From Octadecabacter dasysiphoniae (GTDB lineage: Bacteria > Pseudomonadota > Alphaproteobacteria > Rhodobacterales > Rhodobacteraceae), in NCBI RefSeq assembly GCF_021532615.1, contig NZ_JAKGAQ010000001.1, forward strand, positions 1,358,897 through 1,414,694: 55,798 nt of DNA. The letters are read 5' to 3'. The stretch's first letter is position 1. Every line of letters starts with the position of its first letter. The notes beneath the pieces are model-generated. The model was not told where the DNA came from. It searched no databases and saw only the letters and a list, made by a program, of their open reading frames with translations. A program made the translations under genes and the position numbers. Shown here one piece after another: positions 46,670-54,370 of this stretch.

Positions 46670-47431
46670 TTAACCTTTAGCGAATTCTGCGGCTTGCTTG
46701 AGCCACTCATCGCGGTCAATGCGACCTTTGAAGTTCAATACGTCGTCCATAGCAGCAACCTCTTCAGGCGTCCATGCTGCGATCTGGGCGAATGTGGTAA
46801 CGCCTTGCGCGTGAAGCTTTTTCACGATGACCGGTCCAACACCACTGATGCGTGTCAGATCGTCTGCGCCGTCAGTTGCAGCAGCAGCCTTTTTCGGCGC
46901 GGCCTTCTTGGCGGGTGCTTTTTCTTCAGCGGCTGGCTTGGCAGCGGCCTTAGGTGCAGCTTTTTTCGCAGCAGGCTTAGCGGCTTTCTTTGGTGCGGAT
47001 GCACGCTCGGCAGCAGCAGCGGCTTTTTCGCTGGATGGCATGCCAGGGTTTGCAGCGCGCTCGATCATGGACGCAGACATAAAGCCCGTTCCGTTCAGCG
47101 CGGCCTTAACGCCGGACTTCCCTGCACCCTTTTCGAGGATGTCAGTGATGCGGACCAGTGTCAGTTGCTGACGGTGGCCTTTGGTACGCTTGGAGGAGTG
47201 CTTCCGGCGGCGCTTGACGAAGTTGATCGTCTTGTCGCCTTTGATCTGGTCGATCACTTCGGCCTGCACTCCAGCATCTTCAACCATGGGCGCGCCCACA
47301 GTGTTGCCAACCATCAGAACATCGTTGAATTGGATTGTATCGCCTGCTTCAGCAGCGATCTTTTCGACACGCAGCACGTCGCCTGATGCGACTCGGTACT
47401 GTTTGCCACCGGTTTTAAGAACCGCGAACAT
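46670..47431 (-). CDS. rplU: 50S ribosomal protein L21 with a long C-terminal extension
   Basis: 253 residues from ATG 47431 ([14 protein letters not shown]), with AAGGAAGA before it. Residues 1-103 are the normal L21 ([40 protein letters not shown]). The remaining 150 residues are an Ala/Lys/Pro-rich linker (about 130-185) followed by a helix-hairpin-helix-like module [40 protein letters not shown]. Extended L21 of this kind is common in Rhodobacteraceae. The HhH may bind nucleic acid. The alternative start 18 bases upstream is disfavoured. Confidence 0.94.
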   Translation of the reverse strand: MFAVLKTGGKQYRVASGDVLRVEKIAAEAGDTIQFNDVLMVGNTVGAPMVEDAGVQAEVIDQIKGDKTINFVKRRRKHSSKRTKGHRQQLTLVRITDILEKGAGKSGVKAALNGTGFMSASMIERAANPGMPSSEKAAAAAERASAPKKAAKPAAKKAAPKAAAKPAAEEKAPAKKAAPKKAAAATDGADDLTRISGVGPVIVKKLHAQGVTTFAQIAAWTPEEVAAMDDVLNFKGRIDRDEWLKQAAEFAKG

Positions 47432-47615
47432 ATCGTCTTCCTTTTTCAATCGCGTCTCTGGGGTCCCTTATTCCTAAGGCGTTTATCGCTTTCGCGACCC
47501 GTGGACAGCGCGCCCATCTGGGGCGAGATTTTGCTTACTCTGGGACAAATAACTTGCCCGGATGGCGGCTTATCGCGAAAGGTTTGGTTCAAGTCAACAG
47601 GTAGCAGGCCCCATC

Positions 47616-47978
47616 ATGCGCAAATTCGCCTTTATTCTTATGACGCTGCCAGCCTTCATGATGGGCGGATGCACCAGCGATGCAAACCATCTGGGCGATC
47701 CATTGCTGTTGCCCCTCAACGCGCTTGGGTCAAGCCTCGGCAATGCGGCCTACGCCCAGACCCGCGGCAAGGTTGAGGTGTTCGTTAAAACCAACCACCC
47801 TGCCCTGATCGCCGACATCCAGCGCGGCGGTGGACCCACATTGACACAAGCCTTCGACATCGCGAACGTCCCCAAACCGATCCGCGCACAGCACACGCTG
47901 CAACTTCAATCCGACCTTGCGCTGTATGCCAACAATCTGGACGCGCTGATCGTCGCGATCATGGTTGTGTCCGCCTAA
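47616..47978 (+). CDS. small lipoprotein, unknown function
   Basis: 120 residues from ATG 47616, with a lipobox MGGC (Cys19) so it is anchored to the outer or inner membrane. The mature part has NALGSSLGNAAYAQTRGKVEVFVKTNHPALIADIQRGGGPTL. No family recognised. The longer frame from 47562 buries the signal. The last 4 bases overlap the convergent DUF2059 gene. Confidence 0.72.
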   Translation: MRKFAFILMTLPAFMMGGCTSDANHLGDPLLLPLNALGSSLGNAAYAQTRGKVEVFVKTNHPALIADIQRGGGPTLTQAFDIANVPKPIRAQHTLQLQSDLALYANNLDALIVAIMVVSA

Positions 47979-48790
47979 AGCTCCTGGCTGGTCATCTCAT
48001 TGGCGGCGGCGCGCCCCAAGGACCAGCTGATCTGCGTGAACAAGCGATCAAAGCTTTCAAACATGGCGCGGTTTATATGCTCGCCCGCCTCGGTTTCCGA
48101 AAATGCAATGTAGGCTTGCAGGTCTGCGTCATCCAAGGGCGCGTAGGCCATATACAAGAATGAGTAGATCCACTCAGATGTGCTGTCGCGGATCTCGGCC
48201 TCTTGGCCCCAAACATCTGTCAGGATTTGTTCTTCGGTCAGCGCGCCCTGAAACGCGTTCCCCGCGACAAGCCCGTTAAAGAACGCAAGGTTGGAATTGA
48301 GCGCACCCGCGACGTTGGTCTCAATCAGGTTATTCGTCTCAATAAACTCACCGACCAACAAATACCGCGCGTCCATCTGGTCTTGTGCGATTAAAGCCGC
48401 CTCTTTGCTGGCCTCTTCTACCGCATCATCCAAAAGGGCACGTCGCCCGCTGACCTCAAGCCCGACAATCTTTTGCCCTTGCTCGGACCCGAAGAACTCA
48501 ATCATCGGGGCCAGATCGCCGCCTTCAAGGGAGGTCCCAAAATCCTCACGCACGAGGGCGACCATCACATCGTAATTGTAAATCGTATCGACCGTCGCGG
48601 ACCATTCCGCACTGGGCTCCCCCGCGAACAGGTCTTGCCCGATGGTTTCGCCGTAGCTGGCCCCTTCTTCGCGCATGATGTCCACGATCTCGGGCAGCAT
48701 CAAAAGTTCAAATAATTGATCAATGTCCCGCTCTTGCGCTGTGGCAGGCAGGGCGAACGTGATGGCAGTGGCGAGGGTTGCGAAACGCAT
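47975..48790 (-). CDS. exported DUF2059 protein
   Basis: 271 residues from ATG 48790 (MRFATLATAITFALPATA), a signal peptide; a start at 48796 adds two residues. The mature protein is helical with repeated LPEIVDIMREEGASYGETIGQDLF and two DUF2059-like segments, FGSEQGQKIVGLE and YIAFSETEAGEHINRAMFESF. It is a periplasmic protein of unknown role, recalled as common in Rhodobacteraceae. Confidence 0.78.
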   Translation of the reverse strand: MRFATLATAITFALPATAQERDIDQLFELLMLPEIVDIMREEGASYGETIGQDLFAGEPSAEWSATVDTIYNYDVMVALVREDFGTSLEGGDLAPMIEFFGSEQGQKIVGLEVSGRRALLDDAVEEASKEAALIAQDQMDARYLLVGEFIETNNLIETNVAGALNSNLAFFNGLVAGNAFQGALTEEQILTDVWGQEAEIRDSTSEWIYSFLYMAYAPLDDADLQAYIAFSETEAGEHINRAMFESFDRLFTQISWSLGRAAANEMTSQEL

Positions 48791-48893
48791 GAACATATGG
48801 CGGGCCTTTGTTGCTTCACTTTAGGAGTAAGCGCGCAAACGCGGGTTTCCAAGGGGCGACACGGATCACGCACGCAATTGTCACTAAATCCGC

Positions 48894-48922
48894 TTGCACG
48901 AACGGCGGGCTGGGCCTATCAC
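48894..48922 (+). promoter_or_regulatory. probable promoter of tRNA-Ser
   Basis: TTGCAC at 48894-48899 and TATCAC at 48917-48922, 17 bases apart, about 30 bases upstream of the mature tRNA. The spacing and position fit a tRNA promoter. Confidence 0.5.
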
Positions 48923-48952
48923 GCCCCAGATTAACGCATGATCAACCGACGC

Positions 48953-49042
48953 GGAGAGGTGGCGGAGTGGTCGAACGTGGCGGTCTCGAAAACCGTTGAG
49001 CCTTTACGGGTTCCCAGGGTTCGAATCCCTGTCTCTCCGCCA
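48953..49042 (+). tRNA. tRNA-Ser (anticodon CGA)
   Basis: 90 bases with encoded CCA. The acceptor stem GGAGAGG pairs with TCTCTCC (one G-U), discriminator G39-type position followed by CCA at 49040-49042. The anticodon loop CTCGAAA gives CGA, reading UCG. A long variable arm (GAGCCTTTACGGGTTC region) marks it as a serine tRNA, and GGTTCGAATC is the T loop. It is intact and its 3' end is the attachment site of the element. Confidence 0.95.
49024..49042 (+). repeat. attL core (19 bp) in the 3' end of tRNA-Ser
   Basis: AATCCCTGTCTCTCCGCCA at 49024-49042 is exactly repeated at 54371-54389. Being inside the T arm to CCA end of a tRNA, it is a classic tyrosine-recombinase crossover site. Confidence 0.92.
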
Positions 49043-49111
49043 ACAGTTCCAGTTGACCAAAATCCCTGAATAAACTAGTAAAAACAGGAATATGTATAGC
49101 CTACGGCACTA

Positions 49112-49137
49112 GAACGGGAACTAAATTGGGAACTAAT
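49112..49137 (+). promoter_or_regulatory. integrase arm-type repeat, left copy
   Basis: GGGAACT occurs at 49116-49122 and 49128-49134, with 5 bases between. The same arrangement is near attR (54297-54322), with 21 of 26 bases identical in the same orientation. The second unit covers the TTG start of the integrase, and the first is at Shine-Dalgarno distance, suggesting integrase binding could repress its own gene. Confidence 0.65.
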
Positions 49138-50424
49138 TATCACCCTCCTTCGCTGGTCCAGATACCCACCAAAGGCAATAAATGGTTCGTCGTGATCACC
49201 AAGCCGCAAGAATTGCAGCAGGCATCGAAGAACAAGCAGGTACGTCGTAGTACCAAGACGACGGACAAACGCTTGGCCGAAGCCAGACTCCCTGGGATCG
49301 CAAATGACATCTACAAAGAGTTTGATCGCGACCTAAAACCTCAACCCAGTTCGACAAGACCACCCAAACTGACTTATCTAACTGGAGAGGAAGCCTTGGC
49401 CATCAATGATGATCCGTGGGCCGCATTGAGACCGCTCCCAGCTTTCCAACCATCAAAGGACCCACAACACAGGCTGTCGCGGTTCATACAGTCATATGAG
49501 GAATACCTTCAGACCAATCAGGTCGCCGATAACAAAGAACGCAAATCCAAAATCACCTACTGCAACCAGTTTCTGGAGGTTACGGGTGACATCTTTATGG
49601 ACGAAATCCAAAAGTACCACGCCTACCAGTTTGCAGAGTGGATGGCCGACAAAGGCTTAGCCAACAAGACCATCAAGAGCAGGGTCAGTAAAATATCCAA
49701 ACTACTGATACGTGCCGAACAAACGGGGGTGATCAAAGACAGCCCCTTTGTTAACCTCTCACTAGCTGACTATGGACGACCATCAGAGTCCTACCTGCCC
49801 TTCTCGGTCGACGAGATGAAGGGTATCTTTGCGCAAGAGTTGTCAGATACAGATCGATTGGCGCTAACGCTTCTTGCAACGACGGGAGCACGTCTCGATG
49901 AAATCGCTCTCCTCAAATGGTCGCAGGTAAAGGTCGAAATGAGCGTTACGTTCCTTGACCTACGTAGTGCGGAACAGGTTAAGAACAGGCAGTCAAAGCG
50001 GGTAATTCCAATTCATTCGCGAGTGGAGCCGCTGCTTTCACAGCGCGGTAAGGGTCGTCTGTTTGACTACAGACTAGATGAAAACGGGAAAGCGCAAAAT
50101 GCAGCAGGCAAACGTCTAAACCAGTACATCGACAATATAGTCGAACACCCTCTAAAGGTTCTGCACTCATTCAGAGGTACCTTCAAAGACATGTTGCGCG
50201 ACTCTGGAGTTACCCCCGAAATGGCTAAGCAGCTTGAAGAAGGTGAAGTAAAACTGGCTGACATCGCCCAAGAGATTAATTCAGGACAAATCAGCAAAGA
50301 ATTAAACGACCGCTTTACTGGACATGCGCAACAGGATGTTGCTGGAGGTTACGGACTGGGGCAAGCATTGATCCCTAGAGCGGCGGCGGTAGAAAGACTA
50401 GCCCTTGAGTTCTTACCCCGATAA
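49126..50424 (+). CDS. int: tyrosine recombinase (integrase)
   Basis: 432 residues from TTG 49126. The N-terminal part (to about 200) includes an arm-binding region and SAM-like core-binding helices. The catalytic domain carries ATTGARLDEIALLKW (first Arg), KNRQSKRVIPI (Lys), LHSFRGTFKDML (His-X-X-Arg) and FTGHAQQDVAGGYGLG, with His and the Tyr nucleophile in GGYG. All required residues appear present, so it is likely active. No other in-frame ATG exists early, which supports the TTG. It reads away from the tRNA and its end overlaps the convergent XRE gene by 12 bases. Confidence 0.93.
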   Translation: MGTNYHPPSLVQIPTKGNKWFVVITKPQELQQASKNKQVRRSTKTTDKRLAEARLPGIANDIYKEFDRDLKPQPSSTRPPKLTYLTGEEALAINDDPWAALRPLPAFQPSKDPQHRLSRFIQSYEEYLQTNQVADNKERKSKITYCNQFLEVTGDIFMDEIQKYHAYQFAEWMADKGLANKTIKSRVSKISKLLIRAEQTGVIKDSPFVNLSLADYGRPSESYLPFSVDEMKGIFAQELSDTDRLALTLLATTGARLDEIALLKWSQVKVEMSVTFLDLRSAEQVKNRQSKRVIPIHSRVEPLLSQRGKGRLFDYRLDENGKAQNAAGKRLNQYIDNIVEHPLKVLHSFRGTFKDMLRDSGVTPEMAKQLEEGEVKLADIAQEINSGQISKELNDRFTGHAQQDVAGGYGLGQALIPRAAAVERLALEFLPR

Positions 50425-50844
50425 ATGACCTAGTGCCTTAACCATACCCTCAAACTTCTTGAGGTTTACCGAGTGATCGACAAGCTGTGCTTCGTCCAGC
50501 CCTTCAGTTTCGAGACGGTACAGTTCGATAGTCAGATCACCTCTTTGTGTCGATGTCAGAGAAATACCCAGCCGCTGAATCATTTCGTCGAGTTGGACGA
50601 TTACATCGCGCATCAAGTTCAACTCAATCTTCTCCTTGAACGATGCATCGCGAAACAACTCGTGTGGTTCGATCTCGAAGGCCTTTGCAAGTTCGACGAT
50701 CCTGTCCTGCGTCAGAGATGACGCCCCCCGTTCCAACCTTGATAGTTGCGTCACCGATAAGCCTAAGCGACCAGCCAACGTGTCCTGTGACAGTTTGAGT
50801 GCCTTTCGGAATTTTGCGACGTTGTTTGGGACCTTGGGCGACAT
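50413..50844 (-). CDS. XRE family helix-turn-helix regulator
   Basis: 143 residues. The N-terminal Cro/CI-type helix-turn-helix is FRKALKLSQDTLAGRLGLSVTQLSRLERGASSLTQDRIVELAKAFEIEPHELF. The C-terminal half is helical (KIELNLMRDVIVQLDEMIQRL) and may be for dimerisation. It likely acts as the element's repressor, reading leftward from the divergent control region at about 50,845-51,015. It overlaps the integrase end by 12 bases, which could couple the two genes by antisense transcription. Confidence 0.9.
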   Translation of the reverse strand: MSPKVPNNVAKFRKALKLSQDTLAGRLGLSVTQLSRLERGASSLTQDRIVELAKAFEIEPHELFRDASFKEKIELNLMRDVIVQLDEMIQRLGISLTSTQRGDLTIELYRLETEGLDEAQLVDHSVNLKKFEGMVKALGHLSG

Positions 50845-50912
50845 AGGTTAAAGCCTGCTGTTGATTACCAGTCATAGTCGCCGATTTTCTCCTGTCTGTA
50901 GAGTAACGCTTT

Positions 50913-50956
50913 ATGGCGTAATCATACGTTATCCGCCATATAATGACGTATATGAT
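50913..50956. promoter_or_regulatory. operator-like palindromes in the XRE divergent region
   Basis: ATGGCG at 50913-50918 pairs with CGCCAT at 50934-50939, enclosing ATCATACGTTAT (50921-50932). A second related site, ATGACGTATATGAT, is at 50943-50956, with the ACGTAT core in the opposite orientation. TATAAT at 50939-50944 is a good rightward -10 box lying between them. This fits a repressor-controlled divergent promoter for the XRE gene and the cargo genes. Confidence 0.5.
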
Positions 50957-51015
50957 TCGAAAATACCCGCCTTGTGGTGTGTTTTTCACAACCCGTCATG
51001 CTGAAGAGGTATTGG

Positions 51016-51288
51016 ATGACTAGTGGTCTGGTAAAATTTGGTCTGTTTGGAGCGGCTGTCGTAGGTATCGGCTTCTGGGTTGCTGAAGGTGTTGAACGCA
51101 AAAACGTTCGTGAATGCCTTGAACGGAACAGTCAGCAATACGGAATTGGAAGACAGCATCATGTCTACCTGACCGATGTGATTGAGGTCGAAGTCTATCG
51201 GTCCTACGGAGACGGTACCGCCACAAGGTTTGTGAAATATCTGATTCAAGGGTCCAGTAAACTTCAGTCGGCGACATGCCGATGGTGA
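51016..51288 (+). CDS. small membrane protein of the element, unknown
   Basis: 90 residues from ATG 51016 (MTSGLVKFGLFGAAVVGIGFWVAEG), preceded by AGAGG. One N-terminal transmembrane segment, then a soluble region rich in charged residues and a Cys near each end (RECLERN and SATCRW). No family recognised. Its end overlaps the next small gene by 13 bases, so they are probably translated together. The frame can be extended upstream to 50974, without a better ribosome site. Confidence 0.6.
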   Translation: MTSGLVKFGLFGAAVVGIGFWVAEGVERKNVRECLERNSQQYGIGRQHHVYLTDVIEVEVYRSYGDGTATRFVKYLIQGSSKLQSATCRW

Positions 51289-51572
51289 TCAGAACGATCA
51301 TTCAGTCCATGTTGTTGGTCGTCTTATTGGCCACAACCAGTGTTGCCGAAAACTACCGCGTTCCGAATGCCGTGATGGATCAGGTCTCTGGTGTGCTTGG
51401 GGAAGACATGATCGCCACGCAGAGGATGCCACGGGACACTTCTATGCAGGTGCTGTCGCAGGGTGGTGTGCCGTTCGTCCGTTTCGTCGTTCGTGATGGC
51501 GATGTTGGAGGTGCACCTACAGATTCCGATCCATCCCACTCATCAGTCTTCAACCGCCCATATTGTCGATAG
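51276..51572 (+). CDS. small exported protein of the element, unknown
   Basis: 98 residues with a signal peptide (MVIRTIIQSMLLVVLLATTSVAENYRV, start 51276 or 51282). The mature region is short and polar. The last 110 bases overlap the next gene in another frame (from 51463), and its tail SDPSHSSVFNRPYCR looks unlike a natural protein end, so the 3' end may be an accident of a DNA junction near 51,550. No family recognised. Confidence 0.45.
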   Translation: MPMVIRTIIQSMLLVVLLATTSVAENYRVPNAVMDQVSGVLGEDMIATQRMPRDTSMQVLSQGGVPFVRFVVRDGDVGGAPTDSDPSHSSVFNRPYCR

Positions 51573-53280
51573 GTGGGCAAGCTTCACGGATGATCAAAGA
51601 GCCAACCTAGGCGAACGCATCATGACGGGGCCTGACAAGGCGACATACTGGTCTGATGAAGAGTATCCTGGCATTCGTAAAGAATTTGCGGCTCGGTATG
51701 CCCGCTACCTTGAGTTACAGGGGTGCACCCTGACCGCAGATCAAAGCACCCGTCTTGTAGAAATCACGTCTGGCATCGAGCGTTGGAACGACGGATGGGC
51801 CACTTCCACAGTTACCGAACGTGGCTCTCTTGTTGGCTGGGTCGGCACAGACGAAGCACCTGATGTCGTGCTGGACATTCCCGTCAGTGAGGTGGTCACC
51901 AGAGCCAAAGAGGACCTCAAACGTGACTTTGGTAGCTTCACGGAGAAACGACCGTTCACAGGGTTAGTCAAGGCCAAGCCTAGTAAGGCTCTTTCAGCCC
52001 TAAGCATTGCAGCGAAGAAAGAAGACTATCCAGAAAGTTTCTGGTCTGCACTCATCAACGAGATGCCAGACGATATATCTCCTAGGCTTCAGCGGGTGTT
52101 TTTGCATCGGTTGATCCAATTACCCCATTCGGTCGTTCGGGAATTGCGGCACACATTGGGGAGGTGGGTAGAGAAGAACCTCATCGGTATCGTTGAGTTT
52201 GATGATGATCTTGGATGGTCGGTATTTGATCACATTATAGATGGCATGGTCGAAGGCGGGGAAGAGGCTGTGGAAAGCGGTCTTGGTGAAATCCGACGCG
52301 GGGGAGAAGTTGTTCAGCAGTCACGGCGCACATACAGCCACGCTATCAATGGCCCACTGGGCATGTGTGCGGCGGCACTCTTTCATGCCGTTCCAGGTGA
52401 AAAACAAGAAGCGGGGTCGCTGATACCACAGCACATCAAAACGCGACTTGAACGCCTCTTTGCAGTACCAGGCGAAGGATCAGATCACACCGTCTCCATC
52501 ACCGCCAGTAAGCTTAACTGGTTGATGCACGTTGATCCGAACTGGACTGAAGAACGCTTGGTCCCAATGCTTGCATTCGAACATCCAGCAGCGGAACCTG
52601 CATGGAATGGCTTCCTCCATAGCGGGAGGGTTCCGTGGTCACCACTTGCCAGCTTGCTCAAGCCGCTCTTGTTGGAGTTGTTGCCATGGGTTCGCCAGCG
52701 GCAATGGGACCGTGACCTCTCGAAGGTGGCGGCACAATGGCTGGGCTACATGGGAATCTTCAATCAGGATCAGCCTCATGGGCTAACAAAAAAAGAGATG
52801 CGCGACGTGCTGCGCTGCATGTCTGATGACACTCGCAATGACTTCATTTTTTGGCTCGGTAGGGTCGGTCAAGGCAACGATGACGGTTGGAACAAGCTGG
52901 TAGTCCCATTCATCGACGATGCTTGGCCCAGGGAACGTGTCTACCGCACGGCGTCTTCAACGAACTCGTGGATTGGCCTATTGGACGATACAAAGGATAG
53001 CTTCCCTGCTGTGTATGCATCGGTAAAGCAATTCTTGGTACCCGTGGAAACGGACCGACATCCGTTCTATCGATTCACACGGGAGTTGGATGATGAGACC
53101 CCACTAACTGCTTGTTTCCCAGCGGCGACCCTAGACTTGGTGAACACAGTCACTCCGAGTGCACTCACACGCCCGCCTTACGAATTGCCAAAGATACTCT
53201 CAGTCATCGCTGAGACCGCCCCAGAATTAACGTCAGATCATCGTTACTTGCGGCTGATCGATTTGGTCGAACGAAGCTGA
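51463..53280 (+). CDS. large helical protein, probably N-terminally truncated
   Basis: Up to 605 residues, starting from GTG 51463 or ATG 51496/51502, none with a convincing ribosome site. The first 33 residues (to about 51,560) are in the other reading frame of the upstream gene and look like filler; a coherent protein begins at AHIVDRWASFTDDQRANLGER. The rest is alpha-helical and Trp-rich, with repeat-like segments (LSIAAKKEDYPESFWSALINEMPDD, SPLASLLKPLLLELLPW, DTRNDFIFWLGRVGQGNDDGW) and no catalytic motif. It resembles, from memory, the C-terminal helical half of large anti-phage proteins such as SIR2- or STAND-type defenders, with the enzymatic N-terminus missing. That identity is unverified; it could also be an independent protein. 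Confidence 0.5.
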   Translation: MVCRSSVSSFVMAMLEVHLQIPIHPTHQSSTAHIVDRWASFTDDQRANLGERIMTGPDKATYWSDEEYPGIRKEFAARYARYLELQGCTLTADQSTRLVEITSGIERWNDGWATSTVTERGSLVGWVGTDEAPDVVLDIPVSEVVTRAKEDLKRDFGSFTEKRPFTGLVKAKPSKALSALSIAAKKEDYPESFWSALINEMPDDISPRLQRVFLHRLIQLPHSVVRELRHTLGRWVEKNLIGIVEFDDDLGWSVFDHIIDGMVEGGEEAVESGLGEIRRGGEVVQQSRRTYSHAINGPLGMCAAALFHAVPGEKQEAGSLIPQHIKTRLERLFAVPGEGSDHTVSITASKLNWLMHVDPNWTEERLVPMLAFEHPAAEPAWNGFLHSGRVPWSPLASLLKPLLLELLPWVRQRQWDRDLSKVAAQWLGYMGIFNQDQPHGLTKKEMRDVLRCMSDDTRNDFIFWLGRVGQGNDDGWNKLVVPFIDDAWPRERVYRTASSTNSWIGLLDDTKDSFPAVYASVKQFLVPVETDRHPFYRFTRELDDETPLTACFPAATLDLVNTVTPSALTRPPYELPKILSVIAETAPELTSDHRYLRLIDLVERS

Positions 53281-53333
53281 TCAAGATGATCGCTACTGTA
53301 AGGCTCCTCAGTCAACCTTGGCAAAGCTTCAGT

Positions 53334-54047
53334 TCAATAACGGCCACGATATGCTCTACGCATTCCACGGTTCGTGCGAGTCTGACGAGGCTTTCCGAAC
53401 AAGACATCAGGTGGAACTGCACCCCCCAATATATTTTTCACTAGATCGGCTTTTGGGTAAAAAAATCCGTAGATCGTTCCGTGTTGGATGCGGCGAAGCA
53501 ACCATACGTCATCCATTCCCAGGTCAAAGGCAATGATCACATTTAGACCAGCCCACTCTCTGAACAGGCGCACTTCTTCCGCCCAATAGATTTGGTAAAC
53601 GGTTCCGCCATCCACATTGTGTTTTTGAGCGTCTCTGAGTGATCTGGTGAACTGTTCGATGTCGGTGGGGCGACGTGTGGCATCGACCACCCAGATGATG
53701 GGGCTGTGAAACTCAGTTCGTTTCTTGGCTTCAGCGGATTTCAGGTAAGAATGCTGAAACTCAACAACTAGACCAGCAGGTGTCCGTACATCAGCTATAT
53801 GCAACTCACCATCGGCATCACGAGAGCCAATTTCCTGCCAGTCCGTTGGAAAATGATCCTTCCATTTGCGATGCCATTCAGTTTCGTTCTCCCACCAGTG
53901 ATCGCAATGGCGACGCCCCTTATGCGCCCAGTGCCAGACTTTCCTGGTGCCACAACGGGCCACCAAGTCGGCACCGCAGCCAGGACATTTTCCCACCGCC
54001 TTCGGCGTCGCCTCAATCTTCGTTTCGTCTTGAATCGCAAATCTCAT
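53334..54047 (-). CDS. CoiA-like protein with nuclease domain
   Basis: 237 residues. The N-terminus has a zinc-finger-like pair CPGCGADL and the CoiA signature WHWAHKGRRHCDHW. The middle ELHIADVRTPAGLVVEFQHSYLK reads as a PD-(D/E)XK-type nuclease core: Asp in IADV and Glu-X-Gln in VEFQHS. The C-terminal part is beta/alpha with FREWAGLNVIIAFDLGMDDVWLL. CoiA proteins act on incoming DNA during natural transformation; CoiA-like proteins also occur on mobile elements. Convergent with the large helical protein, 53 bases apart. Its start lies in an inverted repeat. Confidence 0.72.
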   Translation of the reverse strand: MRFAIQDETKIEATPKAVGKCPGCGADLVARCGTRKVWHWAHKGRRHCDHWWENETEWHRKWKDHFPTDWQEIGSRDADGELHIADVRTPAGLVVEFQHSYLKSAEAKKRTEFHSPIIWVVDATRRPTDIEQFTRSLRDAQKHNVDGGTVYQIYWAEEVRLFREWAGLNVIIAFDLGMDDVWLLRRIQHGTIYGFFYPKADLVKNILGGAVPPDVLFGKPRQTRTNRGMRRAYRGRY

Positions 54048-54080
54048 ACAAACTATGTGGGGTCCAAGATATGAGATTTG
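54038..54080 (-). promoter_or_regulatory. 11-bp inverted repeat covering the CoiA-like start codon
   Basis: CAAATCTCATA at 54038-54048 is the exact reverse complement of TATGAGATTTG at 54070-54080, separated by 21 bases. On the minus-strand mRNA the right arm comes first and would pair with the start codon region (ATG at 54047-54045), so the hairpin could block translation. It could instead be a protein-binding site. Confidence 0.6.
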
Positions 54081-54296
54081 AAGTGTCGCAACAGGACCGA
54101 CATTCTCTCAGGCGTGGGGTCGGAAGACAGCCTTCATTGATACCAGATTGCTGCAATCAATGATTTTCATGGTAACTTGTTGGCTGGGCGGTTCGAATGC
54201 GTGAAGGGGATTTGAACTAGCTTGGACGGATGAGTAAGGGATTGGCATATGAGTGGCGAGTGAAACTTAGTCCCTGTCCTCGACTTAAAGATATAA
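54081..54296. other. noncoding right part of the element
   Basis: No gene is supported between the CoiA-like start and the right arm repeat. Short frames only. The promoter of the CoiA-like gene should lie here, but no clear hexamer pair stands out. Confidence 0.4.
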
Positions 54297-54322
54297 GAAT
54301 GGGAACTATCATGGGAACTGAT
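54297..54322 (+). promoter_or_regulatory. integrase arm-type repeat, right copy
   Basis: GGGAACT at 54301-54307 and 54313-54319, 5 bases apart, in the same orientation and spacing as the left copy (49112-49137; 21 of 26 bases match). It is 48 bases from attR. The ATG GGA ACT of the right copy mirrors the TTG GGA ACT start of the integrase but opens only 16 codons. Confidence 0.65.
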
Positions 54323-54370
54323 ACAGCAAAATTACATATATATTTCATCTGGTTAATATGAATTTCACAT

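Noticed and set aside
50413..51572. Toxin-antitoxin pair (XRE plus small membrane protein)
   Set aside because: The genes are divergent with their own control region rather than overlapping, and the small protein matches no toxin family I recognise. The phage-type repressor reading is simpler, though not excluded.
54081..54163. Plus-strand frame MRFEVSQQDRHSLRRG near the CoiA-like start
   Set aside because: It mirrors the inverted repeat (MRF on both strands), is only about 30 codons from that start and has no ribosome site; probably a by-product of the palindrome.
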